NCBI RefSeq assembly: GCF_033807575.1
Contig: NC_084707.1
Coordinates: 17,718,550-17,782,549, forward strand
Origin: Cydia pomonella
Taxonomy: Eukaryota; Arthropoda; Insecta; Lepidoptera; Tortricidae
Length of the DNA: 64,000 nucleotides
Direction of reading: 5' to 3'
Below, one piece after another: positions 15,001-26,100 of the stretch. The notes below the pieces were generated by a model. The model made no database searches. It was given only the letters and a program-made list of their open reading frames with translations, and had not been told where the DNA came from. The position numbers were made by a program, and so were the translations under genes. Each line of letters opens with the position of its first letter. Position 1 is the first letter of the stretch.

Positions 15001-16337
15001 GAAGCATCAAAGCTCATATATATGCTATAACAGCCACATATTTGTAATATACATATGTTACAGGTAAGGCTAGGTATTGCATCCTCACTTCTGACATTAC
15101 CCAGCCAGTGTTGGGTAGACTTAGATGTATATGGGTAAACGCAGAATACAAATTAAAGTTAATTTAATTTTCAGACTTTATCCAAAAGGTTTGGGTACTA
15201 GATGTACACAGGTAAATTTAAGTATACTTAAAATTTTAGCATTACTCATAACAAATACAAGGGCACAGATATAACTAAGTACCTATTTAATTTTATTGAT
15301 AAATCATAGAGGATTACTTACTTAAATATCTGATTAATTCTTGATTTTGGCATAGAAAATTTCAAGAATACTCTCAGAAATCTTATCATGATTAAAGGCC
15401 TGGGTGCCCTCAAAATGCTGAGGTAGCTGTATCTTGGCACAATCAATGTCAACTCAAACATTTGCAGCAAAACTGATACCCATAAGAAAAATACCATAGA
15501 TGCATCAAACTGGCACCAGTGATCTTTCAAATAGGCTACATCTCCCTGGAAATTACAAGAAACAACAAATAAACAATAAGTTTAGTTACCAATCTGTCTT
15601 CTACATTCTCACACTCACATACCAAACATGATAACCATATAATATTTCATTCATGTACCTAATAAAAAATGTCTCAATCTAATGAAATAATACCACCACG
15701 AAATATGAAGCAGAAGTAGAAATAAAGATATACATACATAGTGTGTATTTAGGTAACTTCAAATCACTTCTGGACATTAGGTAATTCTTAAACTGATTGA
15801 TGGAATAATTAAGAGGGATATTTTGAATTAACCCATGGTCGAAAGTGGTTTGGAGCTAAATGAATACAACTTAGTGTGATTAAAATAAATCACAGCCAGA
15901 AGCAGGTAACGTTATGTTTGATAATGTTATGTTTAAAAAAAATTACCTTAAGTATTCCTCTAATGTGCATTTTGGCAATCATTTCTGCAGTGAAAAATAG
16001 AGTCACAGAGCAGTCTACAGCAAATGTAATTGTTTGAAGGGAAGGATATTTTTCAAATGACTTAGGAGTATTCAGTGATACAGATACTAAACTCATTAGA
16101 GCACAAAGTCTTAAAATTCTTCTCACCCATAGCTGTAAACAATAATAATAGTAAATGAAAAAATGGTCTTTGCAATGCAAGAGAAAGTGTTGATGGCAAA
16201 CTTGCAAATTCATAGAATAATTTAAACTTGATTACCTTGTTTACCCATTCTATGTCAGCGCTTTCATTAAGGGACTCTTCGGGACCGTAGTCCGCGAGGA
16301 CTGGTTCCCCTTTAAGACTTTGTTTTCTGCCTAGCAT
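1..16337 (-). CDS. NALCN: NALCN / narrow abdomen sodium-leak channel (C-terminus beyond left edge)
   Basis: Four-domain voltage-insensitive cation leak channel of the neuronal plasma membrane; in the family it sets resting excitability and works with UNC79, UNC80 and NLF-1. I traced 27 coding exons, all GT-AG and phase-consistent, about 1440 residues: 16236-16337, 15947-16132, 15322-15545, 14514-14642, 13702-13847, 13347-13455, 12814-13013, 12356-12516, 12099-12266, 11597-11788, 11256-11393, 10774-10980, 10109-10344, 8743-8865, 8169-8357, 7150-7329, 6611-6731, 6403-6534, 5504-5671, 5008-5075, 4778-4918, 4420-4540, 3856-3989, 2454-2619, 1474-1668, 599-816 and 1-166. The start MLGRKQSLKGEP matches the family N-terminus. 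Pore residues: domain I SSQEGW (13347-13455), II LTQEAW (11256-11393), III SFKGW (4420-4540), IV VTGEDW (1-166), giving the EEKE filter. The II-III linker spans roughly 10774-7150. The tail after the domain IV pore is outside the window. Confidence 0.96.
283..390. mobile_element. Short MITE, TAGATGGCGC family, copy 1
   Basis: About 108 bp with inverted ends ATAGATGGCGC and GCGCCATCTAT in a NALCN intron. Related copies lie at 3283-3397 and 7466-7582. No coding capacity. Confidence 0.6.
841..1195. repeat. Direct duplication of about 100 bp flanking a repeat fragment
   Basis: Sequence 841-950 (TTTTCAACTTTAATTTTAAA through GTTATATTTAACC to TTTTTCCCGTTACCCAGGA) recurs with changes at about 1098-1195. 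Between them lies a fragment of the dispersed GGGTTCCG repeat (about 953-1035). Both copies are inside the NALCN intron upstream of the exon at 599-816. Confidence 0.6.
2694..3258 (+). repeat. Dispersed lepidopteran-type repeat with G28 tract and GGGTTCCG tail
   Basis: Matches 25551-26049 over most of its length: CGCCCATGAA(A/G)GGTTCCGTACC near the start, TTACCACTTTGGAAGTG in the middle, and GGCTACGGAACC at the end. A homopolymer of 28 Gs occupies 2840-2867. Tail fragments related to it occur at 953-1035 and 62225-62325. No ORF is seen. A SINE-like or non-autonomous retroelement origin is likely but not proven here. Confidence 0.7.
3283..3397. mobile_element. Short MITE, TAGATGGCGC family, copy 2 (diverged)
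   Basis: About 115 bp with a GTAGATGACGC left end and a GCCGTACAGCGCCAT right end. It is sandwiched between a dispersed repeat and another MITE in a NALCN intron. Confidence 0.45.
3427..3702. mobile_element. MITE with 8-bp target duplication CACGGAGA
   Basis: A 276-bp element flanked by perfect 8-bp repeats CACGGAGA (3419-3426 and 3703-3710). It shares the core AAGTGTCCAGCTGTCAGCTA and the right end ACCTTCCATA with the copy at 22848-23111. The 8-bp duplication suggests hAT or a similar 8-bp superfamily. No transposase is present. Confidence 0.88.
4268..4340. repeat. Imperfect hairpin in NALCN intron
   Basis: Arms TGTTTCAAAAGTGACTCAAG and CTTGGGTCACTTTTGAAACA are inverted with a short centre. 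It is probably a small foldback remnant. Confidence 0.5.
5748..5954. mobile_element. Foldback MITE with AGGGCCTGTTTC ends
   Basis: 207 bp with inverted ends AGGGCCTGTTTCACAATGTC and a right end reading GCGAAACAGGCCCT; inner AAGTAAAG blocks are also inverted. It sits in a NALCN intron next to a second foldback (5955-6107). Confidence 0.7.
5955..6107. mobile_element. Foldback MITE with TTGCACCATCC end
   Basis: About 150 bp made of inverted GGTTTAAC, CCCGGG and AACCAGTTAA blocks ending in GGGATTTTGCAAGAGGCCC, immediately beside another foldback. Ends are not sharply defined. Confidence 0.45.
6911..7024. mobile_element. Foldback MITE with GGTTGCACCA ends
   Basis: About 114 bp with left end GGGCCGGTTGCACCA and right end TGGTGCAACTGGC in the intron between the NALCN exons at 7150-7329 and 6611-6731. 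Confidence 0.55.
7466..7582. mobile_element. Short MITE, TAGATGGCGC family, copy 3
   Basis: 117 bp with inverted ends GATGTAGATGG and TCATCTACATC. The interior resembles the copy at 283-390 (GTAACTCTA(T/G)CTATC and CACAATCCAGT). Confidence 0.6.
7623..8105 (+). repeat. Probable solo LTR-like repeat with TATA box
   Basis: The first 205 bp (7623-7827) match the repeat at 28003-28212, including GTAGGAGGCAGCACAGGAGC and two ACAAGATGGCAGA blocks. A good TATA box (CCTATAAATAG, 7820-7830) follows, and AATAAATAAACAATAAA appears near 8086-8103, as expected for the U3-R-U5 layout of an LTR. No flanking coding region remains. A 40-bp fragment of the same family is at 33052-33090. The LTR label is inference. 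Confidence 0.5.
8905..9468. mobile_element. Retroelement remnant with tRNA-like segment
   Basis: Begins near CCTGGGCGACCGAGCTTTGC and ends near ATATATACAAGAATTGCTCG. Within it, 9180-9256 on the minus strand is tRNA-like, with an A-box TGGTCCAGTGGGTTA and a B-box GGTTCGAATC. It is consistent with a tRNA-derived SINE or a composite insertion in the intron between the NALCN exons at 10109-10344 and 8743-8865. Confidence 0.5.
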
Positions 16338-17188
16338 CTTGTCCCCTGTAGCAGCACTACTATGGTAATATTTTATGTACAATTCTGGAATCTTGAACTT
16401 AGTAATTTTGAAATATCAACTGAATCCGCTAGCTTTACCCATAGTTGTAACATTTTAAGCAAACTAAATCAAAAGTCTTCCTGAAAACTTTCATTTTCAG
16501 TCTCTTAAGCAAATTATCGATTTGAATCGGTGTGGAATGTTTATTTGTGACTGACAGTTCTCACTTCAAGTTTCCTTTAGCAATATATCGTGTAACGGAC
16601 TGTATAGCGAAATAAATAAGCGTGTTTAAATTTAAAACATACATCAGAAATTCAAAAAGTTTAAATTTATATCTAAAATTATTCTCAAAAAATTGTTTTT
16701 TCACATTATGTACTACAATATTACAAAAATATTTAGCTCAGACATGAAACGGAATGTTTTCAGCGGATCTTACACTGCCGGATCATCTAGTGATCCGAGT
16801 GAGTCTGATGTACAACATTCTTTGTTGTATGTGAACGTACCTTTAACAGACGCTTTCATTACTGTCACTGTCAAAACTGTCAAAACAGTTAAAACGTACC
16901 GAACTTACGAACTTACGTAGTTATTGCAGTATTTTTTCGTTATTTAAAATAAAAGTTTTCAATGAAAACGTGAAATATATAGAAGCAATTCGATATATAC
17001 TGAAAACTTAATTCACAGGAATTCTTCCGTATCTCTGTTTTTATTATATGATGCGAACTTTGTTGCTGTATGAACACTTTGAAAAGTTATCGAATATTTT
17101 ACTTGAATTACTACAACTAGAGTAGTAAATGTTTATTAATTAAAATAAATACGTTTACCTCCCGTTTGTGCATAAAACAGTCTACAAC
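16338..17188. promoter_or_regulatory. Divergent NALCN-WDR35 intergenic region
   Basis: About 850 bp separates the NALCN start codon (minus) from the WDR35 start codon (plus). It must hold the 5' UTRs and promoters of both genes unless there are upstream non-coding exons. No convincing TATA box is visible. The only local oddity is a short run of GTCAAAACTGT-like direct repeats near 16860-16900. The promoter role is inferred from gene layout only. Confidence 0.45.
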
Positions 17189-20100
17189 ATGTTCATATAT
17201 ATGAGTAAAAAGGTACTTCTTTTTGTTATTCTTTAGGTTACTATGGAGACGAGACTTCAGCAATTTGCATTCTACGTAAAGAATGGTTTAATAAAATTTG
17301 GAAAAGTGTAAACAGCCCAATTTACCTAAATGCATATTTAAAAAAACCAATATTATCTTATCAGCAATGAAACACTTAAACCATTATAAGGGACATTCCA
17401 TTGTGACGGGTGGGATATTTTGTTTTTTTTTTACTTATACTATGTTTTATTTCTTCCGAACTGCTACAGTATTTGTATTAAATATTATACAGTCATAAAA
17501 CCAAATAATCATTTTATACTTGAAACTATTGAAAAAAGTAATAAAATGTTTTTTCTCTTATCATTAGAAATAATGTGTATTAGAAGTGTGATGGATGGGA
17601 CATCTCTAAATATGGAATTCAATATAAAACAGCTTATGTATTTTAACACCTATGGTGTCTCCTTCGCTGTCACCCATAAGTAAAAATACCTTAACCTACC
17701 CTTACCTTAAACACCTTTTTGGATTTCAGTTAACTGGCGAAGCATAGTGATACTTTACTGTTGTACAAACCTATGTTTAACAAATAAATCATTTTTTTGT
17801 TTTTGAGTTATTGGAATTTTGATTTTATTTCAATTAATCAAATTTGAAATTTAAATGACATAATCGCTTGGGAATCGACCAATCATTGAGTTGAATAATC
17901 TGCTATTTGCAAATCAGTTGTTTATTAATTTTTGCCCAGTTTCCACTGAATGCCACTACAATTATATATTATATATTTGCATTATATACTAAAAAATGAC
18001 AACAAATCACAATCACATTGCTGTTAGATGCAGGTTGCTCATACTCAGCTACATAGGTTGAAAACATGTTTATGGACCTACTTATTGATAAAAACTATAT
18101 TTTCAGATTGCCATTCCCAAGCAGTCAAATGTCACTTGTATATCATGGAATCATTCCTCAGGCTATATTGCAGTGGGCGGGGAAGAAGGAATGCTAAAAG
18201 TTTTAAAATTAGAGTCTGGTAATTTTTTTTCATTGTGTTATCCTAGAATAAGCATGCAACATATAATTATGGTTGTATAAATTGTTAAAACCTACAAATC
18301 TTGGAATTGCAGAGTCATGAAAAATATTTAGATTATTCCAATTAGTACAGACATTAATATAATTATTTTGTGTAATTTATGGTTGACTAATGTTAGAATC
18401 TAATTTACCAAACTTGCCATAAATACTTTCTAGATACTATTATTGTTAATAAAATGTATCAATTAAAATGTTACAGGTGGTGGAGGAAATCTCTCTATGA
18501 ATTTGAGTCTGGAAGGGCACACTGGCCAATTGCGTGTGGCTATTTGGAATGAGGTGTACCAGAAACTGACTACAAGTGATGAACATGGAGTCATCATTGT
18601 CTGGATGTTGTATAAGGTAGATATAACAATGAACAGCTTTATGTCCAAATAAATGTTTATTGGAAAAAAGTTAGAAACTTAATTTGTACTAACAGCAACC
18701 CTGTTAACCAACCATGTCTTTGAAAGTCACCTTTTAATAGTCAAGATTAAAAAAAAACATGATTGAAGCCTTATCACTTCCTTGAATTCCTAAAAATTCT
18801 GCATAAGAAAAAATATACAAAAATATCATGCTATTGGGTTGTAATTTTATTGCCATATGAAATCTGAATGTATAAAGGGTTAACAGTGCCTTTAAGGATA
18901 TTATCAGCTAAGCTCTGTTCACAACATCAATCATTATGGTATTATCCTCCTAAGGTATAATCCTCCATACAAATAAAAATCCAAAATTTGCTAGTGACAT
19001 TTGAACCTTTAGTGTTGGAAATAGAGTTGATTTTGTTTTGTAATGTAACTGTGTTCCAATTGAAAATTATTTAAACATAAAAATTAATAAGTAGGTAATT
19101 GAGACTTGATCCTAGGGGAGACTTGGTCACCTAAATTATAAATTCATAATTAATTGCCAATAAATGATAAATATCTGTCCTAAAAGGAACCAATCACTAT
19201 AATGTTTTGATTTTAATAACATTACAGAGTTAGAATAGGTAATTTAGATCTATTTTAAATTTAATATAGCTTTATAATTTAGGAGACCAAGTCTCCCTAC
19301 TATAGCCAGGACGATGAGCTTTAGGTTAATAAGCATTTTTCTAATTCTATTTATAATCTTTTCTTGTTCTTAAAGGGTTCCTGGTATGAAGAAATGATAA
19401 ATAACAGAAATAAATCTACTGTCTCAAGTATGGCTTGGGGCTCTGATGGGCAAAAGATATGTATTGCCTATGAGGATGGTATGTTGCCCAAAAAAATACA
19501 TTTATTCAATAAATAAACTAGATACAAGGAGATATAATAGAATATACAAACTAAAACTAGGGTTTTAAGAGCTTTTTATAAGAATTCTTTGCTTAAGCCA
19601 AGAATTTCTCTCCTTTTCTAGGTGCTGTCATTGTTGGATCTGTGGATGGGTCGCGAGTGTGGGGTAAAGACATAAAAGGGCCCGGCCTTACTGCTGTGCA
19701 GTGGTCTCCAGACAACACTCAGTTGCTGTTTGCTCTGGTTGGTGGAGAGCTGCAGTTGTATGATGACCAAGGAAATTTAACAGTATGCCAATGTCTATAA
19801 ACCTTTACCCTATGCATATAATTTCACAATGTCTTTCTGTGTCAAATTATTTAATTCGACGACCAGTCTGGCCTAGTGGGTAGTGACCCTGCCTATGAAG
19901 CTGATTGTCCCGGGTAGCCTTATTGCGCTTACTGTGGGACTTAGTCAATTTGTGTAATATTGTCTTATAATATAAAAAAAAAAATCGCACATATTACCTT
20001 TAAATCTTTACTGCATACGAAGCCATATATCGCGGATATGATCTTTATTGACAACTAAACTTTATTGATAACTAAAGTTCAAATTTCAACAAATATTTTT

Positions 20101-23100
20101 TATTGTAATAATAAATAATTATGTATAATGAACAATTAAACATCAACCCTTTATTGCACTAGCTTAGTAGTAATTAGTGGTACTTCGTAAGAAGAAAATT
20201 ACCTCATTGTCTTCAGTGCTATATGCATTTCTATATTGAACTTATCAAATGCAACCTATGTTTAGAAAGATCAACTTCATGCGTAAAGACATAACATTGA
20301 AAATCAATAAATAATTTTAGCCAAGTCACCATTGTCGGTTCTATAATTAGGGCTGATTTAGACGGCACGCGAACTTGCATGCGATTTTAGTTACATTGCG
20401 GACTATTTAGGTTACAACCGGCCGACCGATAATATACCACAGTCAACTCGCATGCGAGTTTTCGCACCGTGTAAATGAAGGCATATCAATTTTTTTCTCA
20501 TAATAACATACCGTTTGATAACGCTTTACGCGGTTATCACACTGATACGGATCCGCACGCCGCTCCTATGTAGAAGCGAGACAGCGCTATGCACGCTAAA
20601 TACATAGTGATGTCCCGCTCGCACTTCTGGCGGCGTGGAGATCCGCATTCTATGTGGAGACCGCATAACGTGCCTCACAAGAACGAATTTTAATAAATTG
20701 AAAAATACCATCTGTATTTATTTTTTGTAGATGCCAGTTGCCATAAATGGTGTGACAGGATCGATGGAGGTGGTCGCAATGGATTGGTATGCCGGCAAGG
20801 CGCCGCCCAACCGACCAGTGTTGATGATATGTTACAAAAGTGGAATTATATTGCTGATGAAAAGTTGCGTGGAAGAAGGTATCTTAATAATGGCGTTTGA
20901 AAACATTTATCGGTTACGGCTTTTTCTAATAGAATAGTGGTGGAATGCTTGTCAGTGGCGTAGCAAAGTGTGGGCGAATGGGGCCCTCGCCCACGCCACG
21001 CCACGCCAAAGCCAACCTTTTTAATACCTTGAGAATACACATTGGAAAGGGCCTCGCAGATGTGGTTTCGCCTACGGCTAGATTACTTCACGGTACGCCA
21101 CTGATGCATGCTTGTTGAGATCTGGCCAGGTGGTGGTTTAGCTTTACGTAGTTTTGGCTCTCGATCAGATTACCAACCCGTTTACTCCGTAAAAAATGAA
21201 CTAAAACGGAATGCAATTGCATATTAAAATTAAAAAAATTACCTTTGGTGTTACGAGCTTGACAACGCATTTGTTATCCCGGAGAAAGACTGGCTACAGC
21301 AGTCAACAATATATTCTAGCTGCGCAAGTTTCTTGAACTTGTGAAATGTCTTGAACACTAGGGTTGTCTCTCGATCAGCACATAAGATTAGGTAATAATA
21401 ACCTCCGGTTTTTCTTTATGGATATTTGATGTGTCGATTAAATAAAATAAGCTACATAAATAAAATAAAACTGTTTTCAGATAGCATAGTAGTAGAAACC
21501 AACATGATGGCCATTGACTGCCATTGGAACCACAATGGAACTGTGTTGGCGGCCGCCGGGTGTACGTCGGACCAGACGAATGTGGTACAATTTTTCAGCG
21601 CCTATGGAGAGGTAAGACTACTTATATATTTATCTTGATGATTTCTAAATCTTAAAATCTTAAAATAAGAAAATCGTATAAGATCAAAGGCCAAGCAACA
21701 CGAGGGTATAGAGGTATAGAGCCGTAGGGGGGGGGGGGGGGGAAGAGAGGGGGGGGGGGGTTGAAGATCTCATTTTTCGGCTGTCCGCGTATATCTTGAA
21801 AACTTTGCGTCTATGGCTGGGACTTTTAATAAGTTCACCTCCTACCTAGTCTAAACAATGTTACGAAGTCAGAAATTGTGTTACAAGCATTTCCCTCTAT
21901 ATTTTTTTTGAGCATTCGTTACCTGGCCTATTACTGCCTTGGACGATATTCAAAATGGTTTGAGGCGCCGATCCACGGCTCTGAGCTACCGAATTTTATT
22001 CGACAGTGGCAAATATTTCCAATAAGTATACGTAGTACTACGGAGCGCAAGACTTACACTATTTTAACGGACGTTTCTATCAGTAACAAATAACTATGTG
22101 CAAACCCATACCAAATTATTTTGAGCAGAATCTTCTACTAATTAAATGTACATGAAATAAAGGAATAACGGACAAATTTACCGTATCGGGGGTATTTCGA
22201 ACTCTGCTATAAGTGCTATAACACCCAAGGCCAGTGATGTGAGCCGCGAGCATTATAGTAGTTTATGTGACTGCTACATAATAAAAGGCATTAAAAGACA
22301 GGAGTGTGGGCTTAAGAAACGAACGAAGTGAGTTTCTCAATAGGTTCACACGAGTGTTTTAATGCACATATTATAAACTTTTTATGAAATATTCACTAAC
22401 CCAAATAACAGGGCATCGTTGCTCTCTTGGCGGAACTCGCGGACATGTCGTGGCATCACCGAAACATTTTTATCGCTCATTTTACACGAAACTTTTGCTA
22501 TAGTTACTTTAAAAACAACAAAACATATTTATTTTATACTTAAAACTAATTAATAGATAAACTGTACGTCAAATGGCGGCAAATGAAAAAAAAAATCACG
22601 CATGTCACGCATTCGTAGTTTTTTTTAAATTCAGAGACAAACTAGTGTCGGGGGCCTATTTCAGTATCATTTGATACAAACTAACATGTAAGATATGTCA
22701 AAATTGTATGCAATTCACATTTCATTTCGAACAAAAAGGCATCTCGACTGATATTAGAATAGAGGTCAAATGGAATTGCTTTTTTTTTTTCAGAGATGTT
22801 CCAAATTTGAAGTCATAACCAAATCTATTTTGATGTAGTTATGAAGCTATGGAAGGTAGAGGTAAGGAATGAAATCTCCACAGGCAGAACTGTTTCAAAA
22901 GTGTCCAGCTGTCAGCTATAAATAATAGTTCCAAATCCTTCATAGTAGCGCTAGAGTAGCTAAGAACCTAGGCGTTATTGACGGAGTGAAGTTTGCTGTC
23001 TATGATTTTTTTTTTAAAGTATTCTAGGTATTGTAGCGCTACCTATTTAAGGTTTTTTGATGGTCACTTTTTGGTACATGGAGATTTTATTCCTTACCTC

Positions 23101-26100
23101 TACCTTCCATATATGAAGCAATTACAACATCATCACAGATAAGAAATTTGTTGTAACAAAACAGTTTATCGTAATGTTGGCCATTATTTACGGATTTTGA
23201 AAGCATCATAGAGGGTTTATGATATGTGTGTAGATAAAAATATTTTACAGTACATATGGGGCTACTTTATAGCACTAGTGCGAGAAGTAGCATATTACGT
23301 TACTGTGTCGAACATTTAAAGGGCCATATGTACTGTAAAACGTTGTACGATACATGTGCGAATAGGTAATTCGCAACTCGTGTCGATTTAAAACACTCCC
23401 TTCGGTCGTGTTTTAATTTATCGCGACTCGTTTCGAATTTCTTATTTTTCGCACTTGTATCGTAATGTACTATTCACTCAGGTACCTATTACCTTCCTTT
23501 ACTGTTGCAGCATATTCGGACATTGCGAGTCCCCGGCGGAGCGATGCGCTCCCTATCCTGGGAGAAGCGGTCCCTGCGTCTCGCTATCGCCATCGACTCG
23601 TTCATCTACTTCGCCAACGTGAAGCCCGACCACAAGTACGCGTTCTACGGGAACACGCTGGCGTACGTGTCTGGCACGGAAACGGTTACTTTCTGGGATA
23701 CAGTTACCTTACAGGTAGGTATTCATTTATTTATATTCCAGCCACGCGATAACCATCTACCTTCCTCAATATTAATAGAAACCATTTAGATAAAATAATA
23801 GAAGTATTTTAATGGTCAATAATATCAAGATGCCTAAATAGGCGAGTCCACACAGAGCGAGCATACGTGTGATGCAATTTCCTGGCGCACAAACCGGTTA
23901 TTGTAGACGTGCCTTGGCCGAAACGGCGCGCGCGTTAGCCTCGCCTGAGCGCGCCGTTGCAGCCGAGGCACGTCTACACTACGATTTGTAAGAGACTTTG
24001 AGGCCTACATTGGGCGGGCGGTGTATTCGAATAATAGACATTATTCTGGTTTTGTTAAAGTAGAAAATCAAATCTAGGTAATGCTGTTCATGCAGACACT
24101 ATCAGTAATAATTATATTGCTGACATTGGTATGAAATGGAATTAAGTTATATGAACATTTTAATAGAACAAATGAAGACAATATGCATTTTATGCAGGTC
24201 AATTTTTTTACTAAGTGGCTGGACTGTATGTGAAAGCTATCATTTACGCGAGAAAGAATTCATGTATTTAGCAATAGCAAAGGGAATTTGAAATAGTGGT
24301 GGACTGTCAAAGAAATCTTTGTAGCCACAGTAAATTTACTGCCAATTTTCGACACATGATTAAAACTTTTAGAACGCCATTTGACTTTGATCCTTATTCT
24401 ATCACTGATATGTGTTAATGGCGCCATCTTACCGGGCATCGGCTAAAGGTTATGGCGCTAACGCTCGAAACGATGCCCGGTAAGATGGCGCCACTTTGTG
24501 ATATTTAACAAAATTAACACAAATCATATCAGTGAAAGAATAAGGATCAACATCAAATGGCGTTCTAAAAGTTTTAATCATGTGTAGATTTTCTTTGACA
24601 ATCCACCTCTGTTTCAAATTCTCTTTGGCAATAGTAGCAACCCACAAACAAAAACCTACCAAGAAATACGAAATTGAGTTATTGGAGAATTAAATGGTTT
24701 CTTGCGACAGTTTGAGGTTAACACGGGTAATGAATAGAATCAGGCGTTACTTTGCGGAAATCCATACAAATTAAATCGAAACTTATTAAATATTTTTTGT
24801 TTTTTAAGTGGGTATTTTATTGTTACAGTCGTGGGTGAACCACATTCCGGACGTGATAGACATGTGCGGCACGGATGAGTACTGTGTTATCGCCACACTC
24901 AATATGCTGATTATCTCCAATCAGCAGGGGATCCAATGTGACGGTTTGTCTTGCTTAATTGGGCTTGTTTCGATCGGGATATTGACCGCGATTACCTTTT
25001 GTATTATTTTTCGAGCTCCCGATATTCAAATCAACAACACAGCAGGACGCATGTAACTGCGTCGAAATATCGGGAGCTCGCAAATAATACAAAAGGTAGT
25101 CACGGTCCATATCTCGGTCGATATACGTCTAGTGAAACTTCAACCGTGAATCGTGAATCATTCAAAACTGTTTTGCTTAAGAGCTCCGTCAACAAAGTTT
25201 TGTACGTAGCTCTCAAAATTAGCCAATAGCCTAAAGCGTTTAAACACAAATTATACTACTTAAGTTTTTTGTTTGTGTTGTTGATTTACTTTCCTCTGCT
25301 TATATTATTCAAAATGGTTTCTTTTTTTAGCTAAGGCTGTAAGTATACCCATGGTGTACGTGGCTATCAACAGCAAAGCGACGGTGGTTGCGGCGTCGAA
25401 AGAATCATTCCTGGTCTGGAAGTTTTCTACGCCGGCTAGACCAAGTAAGCTTGCACATTATTTTTAACGGTTCTATATATAGTATTTATTAAGGTCGATA
25501 AAATATGATCACAGGTGCATTTGTTTTGTTTCGTTCAATTAAAAAAAAAAAAAAAGCTGCCAAGTGCGAGTCGGACTCGCCCATGAAGGGTTCCGTACCA
25601 TTTATGACGTATTAAAAAAAAACTACTTACTAGATCTCGTTCAAATCAATTTTCTGTGGAAGTTTGCATGGTAATGTATATCATATATATTTTTTAGTTT
25701 TATCATTCTCTTATTTTAGAAGTTACAGGGGGGGGGGGACGACGACGACACATTTTACCACTTTGGAAGTGTCTCTCGCGCAAACTATTCAGTTTAGAAT
25801 TCTTTTTTATTGGAAACCTCAATATTATTTTTGAAGACCTATCCATAGTATGGGGAACCCCACATTTTTTTTTTGTTTTTTTATTTTTTTTTTTCTGTGA
25901 AAATCTTAATGCGGTTCATACAATACATCTACTCACCAAGTTTGAAGAGTATAGTTCTTATAGTTTCGGAAAAAAGGGGCTGTGTCATAAACGGACATGA
26001 CGAATCTATAAGGGTTCTATTTTTTGCCATTTGGCTACGGAACCTTAAAAACAACTCTCATTCCTACGGCTGTTTTATACATTTTGGCTGATCGGATGAT

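Noticed and set aside
16338..16382. Upstream in-frame ATG extending NALCN (start at 16382)
   Set aside because: The extra residues have no counterpart in the family, while MLGRKQSLKGEP aligns with the usual start.
18066..18106. ATG at 18066 as the WDR35 start
   Set aside because: It is out of frame with the exon at 18107. The upstream exon MFIYMSKK at 17189-17212 with a GT donor matches the family N-terminus and is in frame.
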